Assembly (NCBI GenBank): GCA_040902885.1
Contig: JBBDWK010000095.1
Span: 1 to 64,000 of the forward strand
DNA length: 64,000 nt
Direction of reading: 5' to 3'
Source of the DNA: JBBDWK01 sp040902885
GTDB lineage: Bacteria; Acidobacteriota; Terriglobia; Bryobacterales; Bryobacteraceae
Shown here: positions 24,172 through 33,264 of the stretch, in pieces
Layout: each line of letters begins with the position of its first letter
Numbering within the stretch: position 1 is the stretch's first letter
Position numbers and translations under genes: made by a program
Notes under the pieces: generated by a model
What the model was told of the DNA's origin: nothing
The model's database searches: none
The model's input: the letters and a program-made list of their open reading frames with translations, nothing else

Positions 24172-26660
24172 TCTTCGTGTACCGCTTCTATGGCCGGCAT
24201 GCGCGAGGCTACTCTCGCGGGGTAGAGGCCCGCGAGAACCGTCGCGAGACAGACTGCTCCCAAAGCGCCCAGCAAAAGGCCGGGGGGCGCGTGGAACTGT
24301 ATGGTCCAGCCGAAGCTCTGCTTGTTCACCACGTAAATCAGCAGCAGGGAGAGCGCAAAGCCCAGGGCGAGTCCCAGCAGATTGGCCGCAAGGCCGAGCA
24401 GGCCGGCCTCCAATAACACCATCCGGCGAATTTGTTCCGCCGATGCGCCCAGGAAGCGCAGCACCGCCAGCTCGCGCCGGCGGTCGATGGCCAGAGCCAG
24501 CAGAGAGCTGGCTGCGCCGAGAACCGCGACCACGATGGCGACACCCTCCAGAGCGTAGGTGATGGCGAACGTGCGGTCGAAGATCCGCACCGCGTTCCTC
24601 CGGAGCGCCTGGTTCTCGGCGACTACGATGCGCTTGCCCGCCGTTTTCCGCTGGATCTCGCGCTTCACGGCGGTCGCGTCGGCCTCGGGATTCAAATAGA
24701 TTGCCAGGTTGGTGGGCGGCTGTGCGGGCAGGTAGCGGAGCAGCGTGGAACGGTCCAGGATCACGAAGCCCCGCTCGCTCGAGTATTCGTAATAGACTCC
24801 CGCCACCGTCACCTCCACGTTTCGAGCGCCTAGCGGGAGCGTGATCCGATCGCCGGTTGCAATGGCGTGCCGGTTCGCAAACGGCTCGCTGATGATGGCG
24901 CGGTCCTGACCCCGGAGCGACGACAAGATATGATCGCGGTCGCCCTCCAGGAATAGCAGGCGGCCGTAGCGGCGGACGATTTCGAGGTCGCCCGCGCCGA
25001 GCGTCGCCCGCTCGCCCCGGAACCGGAACTCGGTGGCGTGGAAGACGTCGACGGCCTCGACGCCCCGTGTTGACGCGATTTGCGGGATCACCTCCGGCGC
25101 GAGCGTCCCGCTCCGGCCGGCGGGCCTTACATAAAGGTCGGCGCGCAATTGATAATCGAGCCATACCAGCACGGTTTCGCGGAAGCTCGAAACCATGATC
25201 GCGACGCTCGCCATCATGGCGATGGCGGTTGCCAGCGCCGCTACATTGATTGAAGTACGAGGCAGCGAGGCCGTCCAGCCGCGCACTGCCAGAAGGCCTT
25301 CGACGCCGGCGAGTTTGCGGGCGGCAGTTCTAGTGAAGCGCGAAATGGCCAGAACGAGAGCGGGCGCGGCTAGCGCTGCCGATGCGACGGAGAGAAGCGC
25401 GGAAGCGTAACCCAACAGCGGCCGTCCGCCGATGGGACCCGCTTGCGCGGCGGCCACGGCGGCCAGCGCAAGCAGAACGGCCGCCAGCAGTTTACGTTTC
25501 CAGGCCAGCCGCGCGGCGGACTCGTGCGCGCCCCGGCCCATCGCCTCGGACGGGAAGACTTGCGTGGCTTCCCGCGCCGGAGCCCATGCCGATGCGAGCG
25601 CAACCCCGACTCCCGCAAAGATGCCAGCAAGCGCCGTGTATAGGTCGAGGGCGATCGGCGCCGGACGGCTGCTGACGTAAAGCGCATTGACGGTCTGAGC
25701 GATCAACGCTACCGCCGCCTCCGCGAGCATGCGGCCGAGTCCGACTCCGAGCAAACTGCCCGCCAGACCAAGCAGCAACGCTTCCCCGAGAAAGAGCCAC
25801 AAGATCCTTTGCCTGCCCGTCCCCAGCGCCCGCAGGATGCCGATCTCCGCCCGCCTGCGCACCACGCTCACCGCTATGGTGTTGTAAATAAGAAACGCGC
25901 CGACCACGAGAGAGATGAAGCTCAGCACCCGCAGGTTCGTGCGGAACGCGCGCAGCATGCGCTGGTTCTCCTCGCGTCGCGTGCCCGGCCTCTCGACGGT
26001 GTACGAGGCGGGGAGCAGGTTACCGATTGCGGCTTCCACCGCGGTCAAATTTTCGCCCTCGGTCATCAGGACATCGACACGGTCGATGCGGCCGAAGCGC
26101 TTCACCGCCTTCTGCGCCGCGGCAATGTCGAGGGCCAGGAACTCGGCATCCTTGGCATTCACCAGGGCCACGACCGGGAACTCGCGCCGCGTGTCGCCGA
26201 TTGTCAGTCGCAAGCGGTCTCCCCTATCTACTCCCAGCCTCCGGGCAAGCGCCGCGGACACGACCAACGCGTCATCGGGATCGCCGGAGAGATCCGTACC
26301 ATTTTCGCGAGCCACACCGGAGACCAGATCCAGCCCGAAGAGTTCGACTTCGCCGATTCCGTCAACCGTCGCTAGCGTTTCGACGACGGGGACCAGGGAG
26401 ATGTTCAGCGGCAGCCCGGAAAGTTCGCCCATCCAGCGCTCGTCCACGCCGCCGGTCGCCGTGATCTGCAAATCGACCTTGCCCAGAAGGGTTTCGAGCG
26501 AGGAGGAAAACGAACCTGCGGCCGCATCGCCGGCGAGATCGATGGCCACCACCACTCCCACACCCAGGGCCAAGGAGAGGACGGTGAGCAGAGTGCGGAC
26601 GGTGTCGCGGCGCAAAGGACGGAGGATGAAGCTGCGGAGCAGCCGCGCGTACGCGATCAT
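24168..26660 (-). CDS. ABC transporter permease, FtsX/LolC-type, two FtsX domains
   Basis: 830 residues. Transmembrane helices sit at the N-terminus (TLLTVLSLALGVGVVVAI), near 255-370, near 390-440 and in a C-terminal bundle with VLGAASSLLALAIDRRRELA and LGLAANLLGLALGFALSLLL. Two large extracytoplasmic domains lie between (residues about 45-245 and 490-660). RRRAEIGILRALG and RRRELAVLRFLGAS are the paired FtsX coupling motifs that sit next to the ATPase. This 4+4-type duplicated permease resembles putative lipoprotein/lipid export systems (YbbP-like). It overlaps the ATPase gene by four bases. The substrate is unknown. Confidence 0.9.
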   Translation of the reverse strand: MIAYARLLRSFILRPLRRDTVRTLLTVLSLALGVGVVVAIDLAGDAAAGSFSSSLETLLGKVDLQITATGGVDERWMGELSGLPLNISLVPVVETLATVDGIGEVELFGLDLVSGVARENGTDLSGDPDDALVVSAALARRLGVDRGDRLRLTIGDTRREFPVVALVNAKDAEFLALDIAAAQKAVKRFGRIDRVDVLMTEGENLTAVEAAIGNLLPASYTVERPGTRREENQRMLRAFRTNLRVLSFISLVVGAFLIYNTIAVSVVRRRAEIGILRALGTGRQRILWLFLGEALLLGLAGSLLGVGLGRMLAEAAVALIAQTVNALYVSSRPAPIALDLYTALAGIFAGVGVALASAWAPAREATQVFPSEAMGRGAHESAARLAWKRKLLAAVLLALAAVAAAQAGPIGGRPLLGYASALLSVASAALAAPALVLAISRFTRTAARKLAGVEGLLAVRGWTASLPRTSINVAALATAIAMMASVAIMVSSFRETVLVWLDYQLRADLYVRPAGRSGTLAPEVIPQIASTRGVEAVDVFHATEFRFRGERATLGAGDLEIVRRYGRLLFLEGDRDHILSSLRGQDRAIISEPFANRHAIATGDRITLPLGARNVEVTVAGVYYEYSSERGFVILDRSTLLRYLPAQPPTNLAIYLNPEADATAVKREIQRKTAGKRIVVAENQALRRNAVRIFDRTFAITYALEGVAIVVAVLGAASSLLALAIDRRRELAVLRFLGASAEQIRRMVLLEAGLLGLAANLLGLALGFALSLLLIYVVNKQSFGWTIQFHAPPGLLLGALGAVCLATVLAGLYPARVASRMPAIEAVHED

Positions 26661-27343
26661 GAACGCTCCATCTCCTCGATCCGGCCGTCGCGCATGCGCA
26701 CGCGCACCTGGGCGATGCGGGCCGCTTCCGCGCTGTGCGTTGCTATCAGAACAGCCGCCCCAAAACGAGCCGCGCTGTCCGCGAGCAGGCCCAGCACCTG
26801 CTCGCCGCTGGCCGTATCCAGATTCCCGGTAGGCTCGTCCGCAATCAGAATATCTGGGGAATGGACCAGCGCGCGGGCGATCGCCACCCGCTGCATCTGC
26901 CCGCCCGAAAGCTGGTGCGGCATAGCCTGGAATTTATCCTCCAGGCCCACCCAGCGCAACCGGTTCCGGGCCTCGGAGGCGGCAGTGGTCACGCCGGCAA
27001 GCAAGAGCGGCAGCTCGACATTCTCCAGCACGCTCAACGTGGGCAGCAGTTGAAAGAACTGGAAGACGAAGCCGATTCGCTTGCGCCGCACCGCTGTCAG
27101 CTCGGCGTCGGTCAGGCCGCAGGTGGGCCGGCCATCGATCAGCACCTCGCCGGATGAAGGCAGATCCATTGCGCCTGCCAGGTTCAGCAGGGTAGTTTTG
27201 CCGCATCCGCTGCGCCCCAGCAGCGCGGTGACGGTGCCGGCTTCGAGACAGAGCGAAACGTCGCGCAGCGCTTCCAGCTTCTGGCCCGCGCTCTCGTAGA
27301 CCTTAGACACGCGCCGCAACTCGAGCCTGGGCCGGTTCTCCAA
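26657..27343 (-). CDS. ABC transporter ATP-binding protein, LolD/MacB type
   Basis: With a TTG start at 27343 the protein has 228 residues and begins LENRPRLELRRVSKVY. Walker A is LLGRSGCGKTTLLN, the Q-loop VFQFFQLLPTLSVLENVELP, the signature LSGGQMQRVAIARAL, Walker B ILIADEPTGNLD and the H-loop ATHS. It powers the adjacent duplicated FtsX permease. A longer reading from 27403 would overlap the mutase end by about 59 bases and adds no conserved sequence, so TTG, which starts one base after the mutase stop codon, is preferred; this is still a judgement. Confidence 0.92.
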   Translation of the reverse strand: MENRPRLELRRVSKVYESAGQKLEALRDVSLCLEAGTVTALLGRSGCGKTTLLNLAGAMDLPSSGEVLIDGRPTCGLTDAELTAVRRKRIGFVFQFFQLLPTLSVLENVELPLLLAGVTTAASEARNRLRWVGLEDKFQAMPHQLSGGQMQRVAIARALVHSPDILIADEPTGNLDTASGEQVLGLLADSAARFGAAVLIATHSAEAARIAQVRVRMRDGRIEEMERS

Positions 27344-27344
27344 A

Positions 27345-28841
27345 CTACGCCGTTTCGCTGTACTCGCCGAATACGGCTTTGAGCCGGCCGGAAATTTCAC
27401 CAACCGTGGCGTAAGCTTCCGCGGCTTCCAGTATCCTGGGCATCAAATTCCCGTCTCCGGCCGCCGCAGTCTGAAGTTCCGCGAGCTTTTCTTCCGCCAG
27501 CACCGCACTCCTGGAGGCGCGCACTTGCCTGAGCCTTTCCACCTGCGCCCGCTCGATGGCCGGGTCGATGCGAAAAGTGGGAATCGCCGCTGTCTCCTCC
27601 ATCTGGAACCGATTCACTCCCACCACAATTCTCTCGCGGCTCTCGATCTGCTTTTGGTACTCGTAGGCGGCGTTCTGAATTTCCGTCTGCTGGAAACCGC
27701 ATTCGATAGCGCGGAGAGTTCCTCCCATGGCGTCAATCCGTTCGAGATACTCCGCGGCCTCCCGTTCCATGGAATCGGTCAGGCTTTCGATGTAATAGCT
27801 TCCGCCAACGGGATCGGCGGTGTTGGTCACGCCGCTTTCGTAAGCGACGACCTGCTGCGTGCGCAGAGCCAGACGCGCGGACTCTTCGGTGGGAAGCGCG
27901 AGGGCCTCATCGTACGCGTTGGTGTGCAGCGACTGAGTTCCGCCCAGCACGGCCGACAGGGCCTCTATCGCCGTCCGGACGATATTGACGTGCGGTTGCT
28001 GCGCGCTCAGCGAGGAGCCGGCAGTCTGGGAATGGAAGCGCAGCATCAGGGAACGGGGATTTCGCGCGCCGAAACGGTCGCGCATGATCCTCGCATAGAG
28101 CCGCCGCGCCGCGCGGAACTTGGCGATTTCTTCCAGGAAGTTGCTGTGGGCGTTGAAGAAGAAAGAGATCCGTGGGGCGAAGGCGTCGATGTCGAGACCC
28201 GCGGCGAGCGCCGCCTCGATATAGGCGATGGCGTTGGCAAAGGCAAAGGCCAGCTCCTGAACCGCCGTCGAGCCGGCCTCGCGAATGTGGTAACCGCTGA
28301 CCGAGATGGTGTTCCACTCCGGCAATTCGGCCGACGCCCAGGCGAAGATGTCGGTTATGATTCGCAGGGCGGGACGGGGCGGGTAGATATAGGTTCCGCG
28401 CGCGATGTACTCCTTCAGGATGTCGTTCTGGATCGTTCCGGAGAGCTTGTTTACATCCGCGCCCTGACGCCGGGCCACCAGTACGTACAGTGCAAGCAGG
28501 ATGGCCGCTGTGGAGTTGATGGTCATCGACGTGGACACCCGATCCAGAGGAATGCCCTCGAAAAGCCGCTCCATGTCGGCGAGCGAAGAGATGGCCACAC
28601 CTACGCGGCCCACTTCGCCGGCCGCGAGCGGATGGTCGGAATCCAGGCCCATCTGCGTGGGCAGGTCGAAAGCAACCGAGAGGCCCGTGGTCCCCTGTGA
28701 GATCAGATAATGATAGCGGCGGTTGCTCTCCTGGGCCGTGCCGAAACCGGCGTACTGGCGCATAGTCCAGAAACGGCCCCGGTACATATCCTTGTAAATT
28801 CCCCGGGTGTAAGGGAATTCGCCAGGTTTGCCTGAGCTCAT
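27345..28841 (-). CDS. Acyl-CoA mutase large subunit (methylmalonyl-CoA mutase type, no B12 domain)
   Basis: 498 residues, comprising only the substrate-binding TIM barrel: RGRFWTMRQYAGFGTAQESN, GTTGLSVAFDLPTQMG, NDILKEYIARGTYIYPP, WNTISVSGYHIREAGSTAVQ, and NPRSLMLRFHSQTAGSSL. It lacks the C-terminal cobalamin-binding domain (DxHxxG), so it needs a separate small B12-binding subunit, which is not in the window. It could be methylmalonyl-CoA mutase or isobutyryl-CoA mutase; sequence reading alone does not decide. It overlaps the small membrane protein gene upstream by four bases and is followed one base later by the ABC ATPase. Confidence 0.92.
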   Translation of the reverse strand: MSSGKPGEFPYTRGIYKDMYRGRFWTMRQYAGFGTAQESNRRYHYLISQGTTGLSVAFDLPTQMGLDSDHPLAAGEVGRVGVAISSLADMERLFEGIPLDRVSTSMTINSTAAILLALYVLVARRQGADVNKLSGTIQNDILKEYIARGTYIYPPRPALRIITDIFAWASAELPEWNTISVSGYHIREAGSTAVQELAFAFANAIAYIEAALAAGLDIDAFAPRISFFFNAHSNFLEEIAKFRAARRLYARIMRDRFGARNPRSLMLRFHSQTAGSSLSAQQPHVNIVRTAIEALSAVLGGTQSLHTNAYDEALALPTEESARLALRTQQVVAYESGVTNTADPVGGSYYIESLTDSMEREAAEYLERIDAMGGTLRAIECGFQQTEIQNAAYEYQKQIESRERIVVGVNRFQMEETAAIPTFRIDPAIERAQVERLRQVRASRSAVLAEEKLAELQTAAAGDGNLMPRILEAAEAYATVGEISGRLKAVFGEYSETA

Positions 28842-29122
28842 GACCGCGAGATTTTGCGTGCGCGCCTAAAGGAAGAGAAGGCGTAAACGGCCATGATGAG
28901 GACGAAAACGCCGATCAGGATCAGCTTGAAGAAGTTTTCCGGGGCGCCATCGAAATTACGCAGGCTGCGGAAGCCGCTAAAACCCGCGATTACGGCGAAG
29001 GACAGAAACGCGAAGCCGATCACTTCGTTCCATAAGGTGCGCATAGGACGGACGAAGGCAGGTACGATGTGCTTGAAAAACAAGCGTCCCTGGTCCGTCA
29101 AACTCGGTTTCGGCACAATCAT
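28838..29122 (-). CDS. Small two-helix membrane protein, unknown
   Basis: 94 residues with two hydrophobic segments (VIGFAFLSFAVIAGFSGF and FFKLILIGVFVLIMAVYAF) and a basic C-terminus (RRARKISRS). A soluble N-terminus (FKHIVPAFVRPMRTLWNE) precedes them. Its stop overlaps the mutase start (ATGA), so the two are translated together. I do not recognise the family; it may belong to a conserved hypothetical group that accompanies mutase genes, but this is not established here. It is the first gene of the leftward four-gene unit. Confidence 0.75.
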   Translation of the reverse strand: MIVPKPSLTDQGRLFFKHIVPAFVRPMRTLWNEVIGFAFLSFAVIAGFSGFRSLRNFDGAPENFFKLILIGVFVLIMAVYAFSSFRRARKISRS

Positions 29123-29232
29123 ATGGTAACAAACCGCGCCTTTTTTCCGGCGAACCGGAGGGGAAGTGTTTTAAATGGCGCTTGCGGCTTCGCGGCCAAG
29201 TGCTGCGGACATCCGGCCGACTGAATTGCCGC

Positions 29233-29238
29233 TATAAT
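29233..29238 (+). promoter_or_regulatory. -10 hexamer TATAAT of thrB
   Basis: TATAAT ends nine bases before the thrB ATG at 29248 in the 125-base divergent gap with the minus-strand membrane-protein gene. No Shine-Dalgarno site is visible between the hexamer and the ATG. Confidence 0.5.
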
Positions 29239-29247
29239 AGCTGATCC

Positions 29248-30150
29248 ATGTCCTGGTTTTCTGTGCGGGTGCCGGCTTCGAGCGCCAACCTGGGCCCCGG
29301 ATTCGACGCCGTCGGCCTCGCGCTGGGGCTTTATCTGGAGTGCCGCTTCCGTAGAAGTTCCCGGTTATCGATATCTGTCATCGGCCGCGATGGAGATACC
29401 ATCTCTACCGGAGAGGACAATCTCGTCTGGAAGACCGCGCTGGCCGTGGCCCAAGATGCCAAAGCCGAAATCTCTCCCATCGAGCTGGTCATTGACAATC
29501 AGATTCCCATCGGCAAAGGGCTGGGATCGAGCGCCGCCGCGCTGACCGCCGGGGTGGTCATCGCCGACCGGCTGCTGTGTCTGGGCTGGAAGCCGCTTCG
29601 CATACTCGACGAAGCCGCGCGGCTGGAAGGGCACCCCGACAACGTTGCGGCGTGCGTGCTCGGCTCGATCGTGGCGAGCGCCATCGATTCTGGCGGCGTG
29701 GCGCGCGCCGTCCGCCTGGAGATGCCGCCGCGATTCGGAGTCGCCGTGGTGGTCCCGGACTTCGTTCTGCCTACATCCAAGGCGCGGTCGGTGCTCCCGG
29801 ACTGCTACACGAGCGAAGACGCCATCTTCAATATCCAGCGCGCGGCGCTGCTGGTTGCGGCGCTGGCCAGCGGAACGGTGAGCGCATTTCCGGCGGCGCT
29901 CGAAGACCGCCTGCACCAGCCTTATCGCGCGCCCATGGTGCCGGGTCTGGAGGAGGCGCTGAAATTGAGGGCGCCGGGGTTGCTCGGCTGCGCGTTGAGC
30001 GGAGCGGGGCCATCCATCGTGGTCTTCTACGAACGCGGGCACGAAGAGGTGTGCGACCTGGTGCGCCAGATCTTCGCGCTGCACGGCCACGCCGCCGAGA
30101 CGCTGTTCACACAGGTGGCGGCCTCGGGCTACCAGTTAAACGAACTATGA
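29248..30150 (+). CDS. thrB: Homoserine kinase
   Basis: 300 residues of the GHMP kinase family: VPASSANLGPGFDAVGLALG at the N-terminus, the ATP-binding loop IPIGKGLGSSAAALTAG, LEGHPDNVAACVLGS and LGCALSGAGPSIV. It phosphorylates homoserine for threonine synthesis. It is not next to thrA or thrC. Its stop overlaps the ATG of the next gene (ATGA), so the two are translated together. Confidence 0.96.
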   Translation: MSWFSVRVPASSANLGPGFDAVGLALGLYLECRFRRSSRLSISVIGRDGDTISTGEDNLVWKTALAVAQDAKAEISPIELVIDNQIPIGKGLGSSAAALTAGVVIADRLLCLGWKPLRILDEAARLEGHPDNVAACVLGSIVASAIDSGGVARAVRLEMPPRFGVAVVVPDFVLPTSKARSVLPDCYTSEDAIFNIQRAALLVAALASGTVSAFPAALEDRLHQPYRAPMVPGLEEALKLRAPGLLGCALSGAGPSIVVFYERGHEEVCDLVRQIFALHGHAAETLFTQVAASGYQLNEL

Positions 30151-31079
30151 ACGAATCGCGCGAGTTTCTGAAGCTAATAGGACTTCCGAAAGCGGACCCG
30201 CTCCCCAACTACGTCTCGCCGAAGCGCTTTCCCGATGGCGGCCAGTACCGCATCGAGATCCCAAGCACGGAAGGTCCGCGCGCTCTCGCCGAGGTCTTGA
30301 GCGAGGCGGCCAGACGCTCCGTGCCGGTACACCGCGTGAGCCAGGGCAGCGGCATCATGCTGATGACGGACGGCGAGATCCGCGAGATGCTCGCGATCGG
30401 CCGCGACGCGGGCATAGAAGTGAATCTCTTCCTTGGGCCGCGGGCCACGTTCGATATCGGGGCGCAGGTGGTCGCCGCCGCGGGCAAGTCTCTCGGCCTC
30501 AGCCTGCGCGGCGCCGACCAGCTTGTCTATGCCATGGAAGACGTGTCTCGCGCGGTGGCGCTGGGCCTGCGCAGCGTGCTGGTGAGCGACCTTGGGATAC
30601 TGAGCGTCGTGTCCCGGATGCGCGCCGCCGGCGAACTTCCGAGCGAATTGATTATCAAGACCTCGGTGATGATGGCCCCGGCGAATCCGGCTTCGGCAAA
30701 GATTCTGGAAGACCTGGGCGCGGACACCATCAACATTCCATCGGACCTGAGCATTTCGCAGATCGCCGCCATTCGCGAATCCATCGACGCGCCCATAGAT
30801 TTCTACGTGGAGGCGCCCGACAACATTGGCGGCTTTCTGCGTTACTACGAGATTCCCGACCTGATTCGCGTTGCCGCGCCGGTCTATCTGAAGTTCGGGC
30901 TGCGCAACGCGCCGGACGTTTACCCCAGCGGCACGCACATGGAGAACACCGTGGTTGCGCTCTCACGCGAGCGCGTGCGGCGCGGTGCGATTGCGTGCGA
31001 AATGATCGCGCGCTACGCGCCCGAGGCTGTGATGTCACCGCTCAGGGCCAAGGATCTGGGCCTTCCCGCGACCGTCTGA
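30147..31079 (+). CDS. U32-peptidase-like TIM-barrel protein
   Basis: 310 residues. The alternation of strands and helices (VPVHRVSQGSGIMLMTDGEI, DAGIEVNLFLGPRATFD, LIIKTSVMMAPANPASAKIL, DTINIPSDLSISQIAAIRES, PIDFYVEAPDNIGGFLRYYE) reads as a TIM barrel related to the peptidase U32 group. The U32 group covers collagenase-like peptidases and tRNA/ubiquinone hydroxylases, so a protease role should not be assumed. No cysteine cluster for an Fe-S site is evident. Translationally coupled to thrB, but no link to threonine metabolism is apparent. Confidence 0.65.
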   Translation: MNESREFLKLIGLPKADPLPNYVSPKRFPDGGQYRIEIPSTEGPRALAEVLSEAARRSVPVHRVSQGSGIMLMTDGEIREMLAIGRDAGIEVNLFLGPRATFDIGAQVVAAAGKSLGLSLRGADQLVYAMEDVSRAVALGLRSVLVSDLGILSVVSRMRAAGELPSELIIKTSVMMAPANPASAKILEDLGADTINIPSDLSISQIAAIRESIDAPIDFYVEAPDNIGGFLRYYEIPDLIRVAAPVYLKFGLRNAPDVYPSGTHMENTVVALSRERVRRGAIACEMIARYAPEAVMSPLRAKDLGLPATV

Positions 31080-31139
31080 GCCGTCCGGAGCGATCACGCG
31101 TTCTCGCGATTGTTACTCGATGGCAAAGAGAAGCCGGGA

Positions 31140-31385
31140 CTACGGCAGCATTCCGGTGTCCGAAAGGGCGGCGGCCGGCCGGGGGGCGGTGCGCACCGGC
31201 ACAGGATCGCCGATCCGCATTTCCTGCCAGTCGTACCGAAATTCCTTACCGCAGTCGAGACAAACAACGTAAGTACGTGTAGCGGCCTGGGGATGGGAAG
31301 CAGTGAACCGGCGCGCGGGGGTCATTGGAAACGTCGTCCTCCCGTGGTTGCACTTGAAAAGAACATTGATCAGCGAGTTGAACAT
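31140..31385 (-). CDS. Small conserved zinc-ribbon-like protein
   Basis: 81 residues. The central motif TYVVCLDCGKEFRYDWQEM has a CxxC pair; KCNH lies near residue 11 and may complete a site. It starts with MFNSLINVLFKCNHGRTTFP. I recognise the pattern as one of a family of small acidobacterial proteins but no function is known. A clear ribosome site (GGAGGGG, five bases before ATG) supports the start at 31385. An AT-rich stretch (31386-31539) upstream probably holds its promoter. Confidence 0.7.
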   Translation of the reverse strand: MFNSLINVLFKCNHGRTTFPMTPARRFTASHPQAATRTYVVCLDCGKEFRYDWQEMRIGDPVPVRTAPRPAAALSDTGMLP

Positions 31386-31539
31386 TTAACCCCTCCACGT
31401 AATAGATACCAGAATAACCGCCGGGGTTTCATGTAATCTGCTTAAACTGAAGTTCTATTACTCACAAGTACAAATGGACCGTTGCGAACTATTTTTGTCC
31501 TGTAACACCATGTAAGCGCAAGCCTAACTTCTTTCCTCT

Positions 31540-33264
31540 TTATGAGTTGCGGAAATCGCGCAACTCCGCCGTCCAGCACGGGCCGCCTTGGGCCTCGGAG
31601 TAGGGGTCTTCCCTAAAGGTCAGAGCGAGGTCCAAGACTGCACCTTTCTTCAATTGCGCGGCACGGTGGGCCAGGTTCCATCCGCGGATTGCCATCTTAC
31701 GATTTCGCTGATTGACCACCAGCCGCAGGCGATTGTCGCTTCCGGCGAGCGGCGGTTCGGTCAGCTCGGCGCACCGAACGAGGAATACAGGGCTCGGATT
31801 CCCGAAGCCGAACGGACCCAGCAGAAACGTGTCGCTAACCGCACGATCGCCAATCTCTTCAAGATCGAGGCAGGCATCCAGGGTCAGGCGCGGCGTCAAG
31901 TCTTCGGGGGCGAGCAGGTTGGCCGCGTATGCGTTGAGGCTTTCACGAAAGCGTTCCACGTTTCCGAGCGGCATGGTCAGCCCCGCCGCCTGCCTGTGTC
32001 CGCCAAAGCGCGTGAAGAGTCCGGCCATGGATTCGAGCGCTTCGAGCAGATGGAAGCCAGCGATGCCGCGGCCGGAACCGCGGGCTATGCCCTCATCCCC
32101 GTTGCACGCGAGCACAAACGCCGGTCTATGAAAGCGCTCCACGAGCCGGCCCGCAACGATTCCCAGGACGCCTTCGTGCCAGCCCTCGGAGGCGAAAACC
32201 AGTGCGCTCGCGTCCGCGTTTTCCGGCCCGCACCCGTCCAGAATCTCCTTGACGATTCCCGCTTCGGCCGACCGGCGCTCGGCATTCCGCGCGTTGAGCG
32301 CCTCCGCCAGCGCGCGCGCGCGCTCGGGATCTCCGGTGAGGAACAACTCAATGGCCTGCTCGGCCGTATCCATCCGACCGGCGGCGTTTATTCTGGGAGC
32401 GATCCGGAACGCCACTTGTCCGGCGGAAGGCGCGGTCCGGTCCGCGATGCCGGCCACCTTCATCAACGCGCGGAGGCCGGTGTTGCTCACCGAACGCAGG
32501 CCTTCCAGGCCGTGCCGGACGATGATGCGGTTCTCGCCGGTGAGCGGCGCCACGTCGGCCACGGTGGCGATGGCGACGATCTTCAGGAATGACGCCAGCA
32601 CCTTGCGGCGCCTCTCCTCCGGCCACTTCAGCAACGCAAATAAGCCATGGATGAGCTTGAACGCCACGCCGGCGCCGCAAAGGTTTTTGTCTGGATATGG
32701 GCAATCGGGCTGGTTCGGGTTCAAAACCGCGAGCGCGGGGGGAAGCTCGGCCTCGGGCAGGTGATGGTCCGTGATGATGACGTCGATCCCCAACTCGCAG
32801 GCGCGGCGCACCACAGGCGCGGCGCGGATGCCGGTATCCACGCTGACGATGAGCGACACGTTCTCCGCGGCCGCGCGCTCCACTACTTCAGAGCGCATGC
32901 CATAGCCTTCACGCAGACGGTGCGGCACATGGAAGGAGGCTGTGCCGCCGGCCAGCTCGATGGCCTTCTTCAAGATGACGATGGACGTTGTTCCGTCCGC
33001 GTCGTAGTCTCCATAGATGAGAACCTTCTCGCGGCGCTCTATGGCGCGATGCAGACGTTCCGCCGCTTCGGGAAGGCCGCGCATGGTTTGCGGATCGTGC
33101 AGGTCTTCCAGCTTCGGGCTGAGGAAGCTCCGGGCCGCTTCCGGATCATGGAGGTTGCGCGCGCAGAGCACACGGCAAACCGGAGCCGTCAACTTGAGTT
33201 CGGAGGCAAGAAGCTGCGCTGCCCGCTCGTCTAGGTCGCTCAACAGCCAGCGGGCGGGATTCAA
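31540..33264 (-). CDS. recJ: Single-stranded-DNA exonuclease RecJ
   Basis: 574 residues with a TTG start whose last two bases overlap the preceding stop (TTGA). DHH-family motifs: VLIYGDYDADGTTSIV (I), SLIVSVDTGI, IITDHHLPEAELP (III, DHH), VADVAPLTGENR (IV), RINAAGRMDTAEQAIELFL and a DHHA1 region with GGHRQAAGLTMP; the C-terminal OB-like domain ends AELRDFRNS. It degrades single-stranded DNA 5' to 3' in recombination and mismatch repair. A longer reading to 33987 adds low-complexity Arg/Pro residues and is rejected. The coupling to the acidic protein gene and the microcompartment genes upstream is curious. Confidence 0.95.
   Translation of the reverse strand: MNPARWLLSDLDERAAQLLASELKLTAPVCRVLCARNLHDPEAARSFLSPKLEDLHDPQTMRGLPEAAERLHRAIERREKVLIYGDYDADGTTSIVILKKAIELAGGTASFHVPHRLREGYGMRSEVVERAAAENVSLIVSVDTGIRAAPVVRRACELGIDVIITDHHLPEAELPPALAVLNPNQPDCPYPDKNLCGAGVAFKLIHGLFALLKWPEERRRKVLASFLKIVAIATVADVAPLTGENRIIVRHGLEGLRSVSNTGLRALMKVAGIADRTAPSAGQVAFRIAPRINAAGRMDTAEQAIELFLTGDPERARALAEALNARNAERRSAEAGIVKEILDGCGPENADASALVFASEGWHEGVLGIVAGRLVERFHRPAFVLACNGDEGIARGSGRGIAGFHLLEALESMAGLFTRFGGHRQAAGLTMPLGNVERFRESLNAYAANLLAPEDLTPRLTLDACLDLEEIGDRAVSDTFLLGPFGFGNPSPVFLVRCAELTEPPLAGSDNRLRLVVNQRNRKMAIRGWNLAHRAAQLKKGAVLDLALTFREDPYSEAQGGPCWTAELRDFRNS

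Noticed and set aside
27525..28700. Long open frame on the plus strand (391 codons)
   Set aside because: Antisense shadow of the mutase gene, whose own sequence is clearly conserved.
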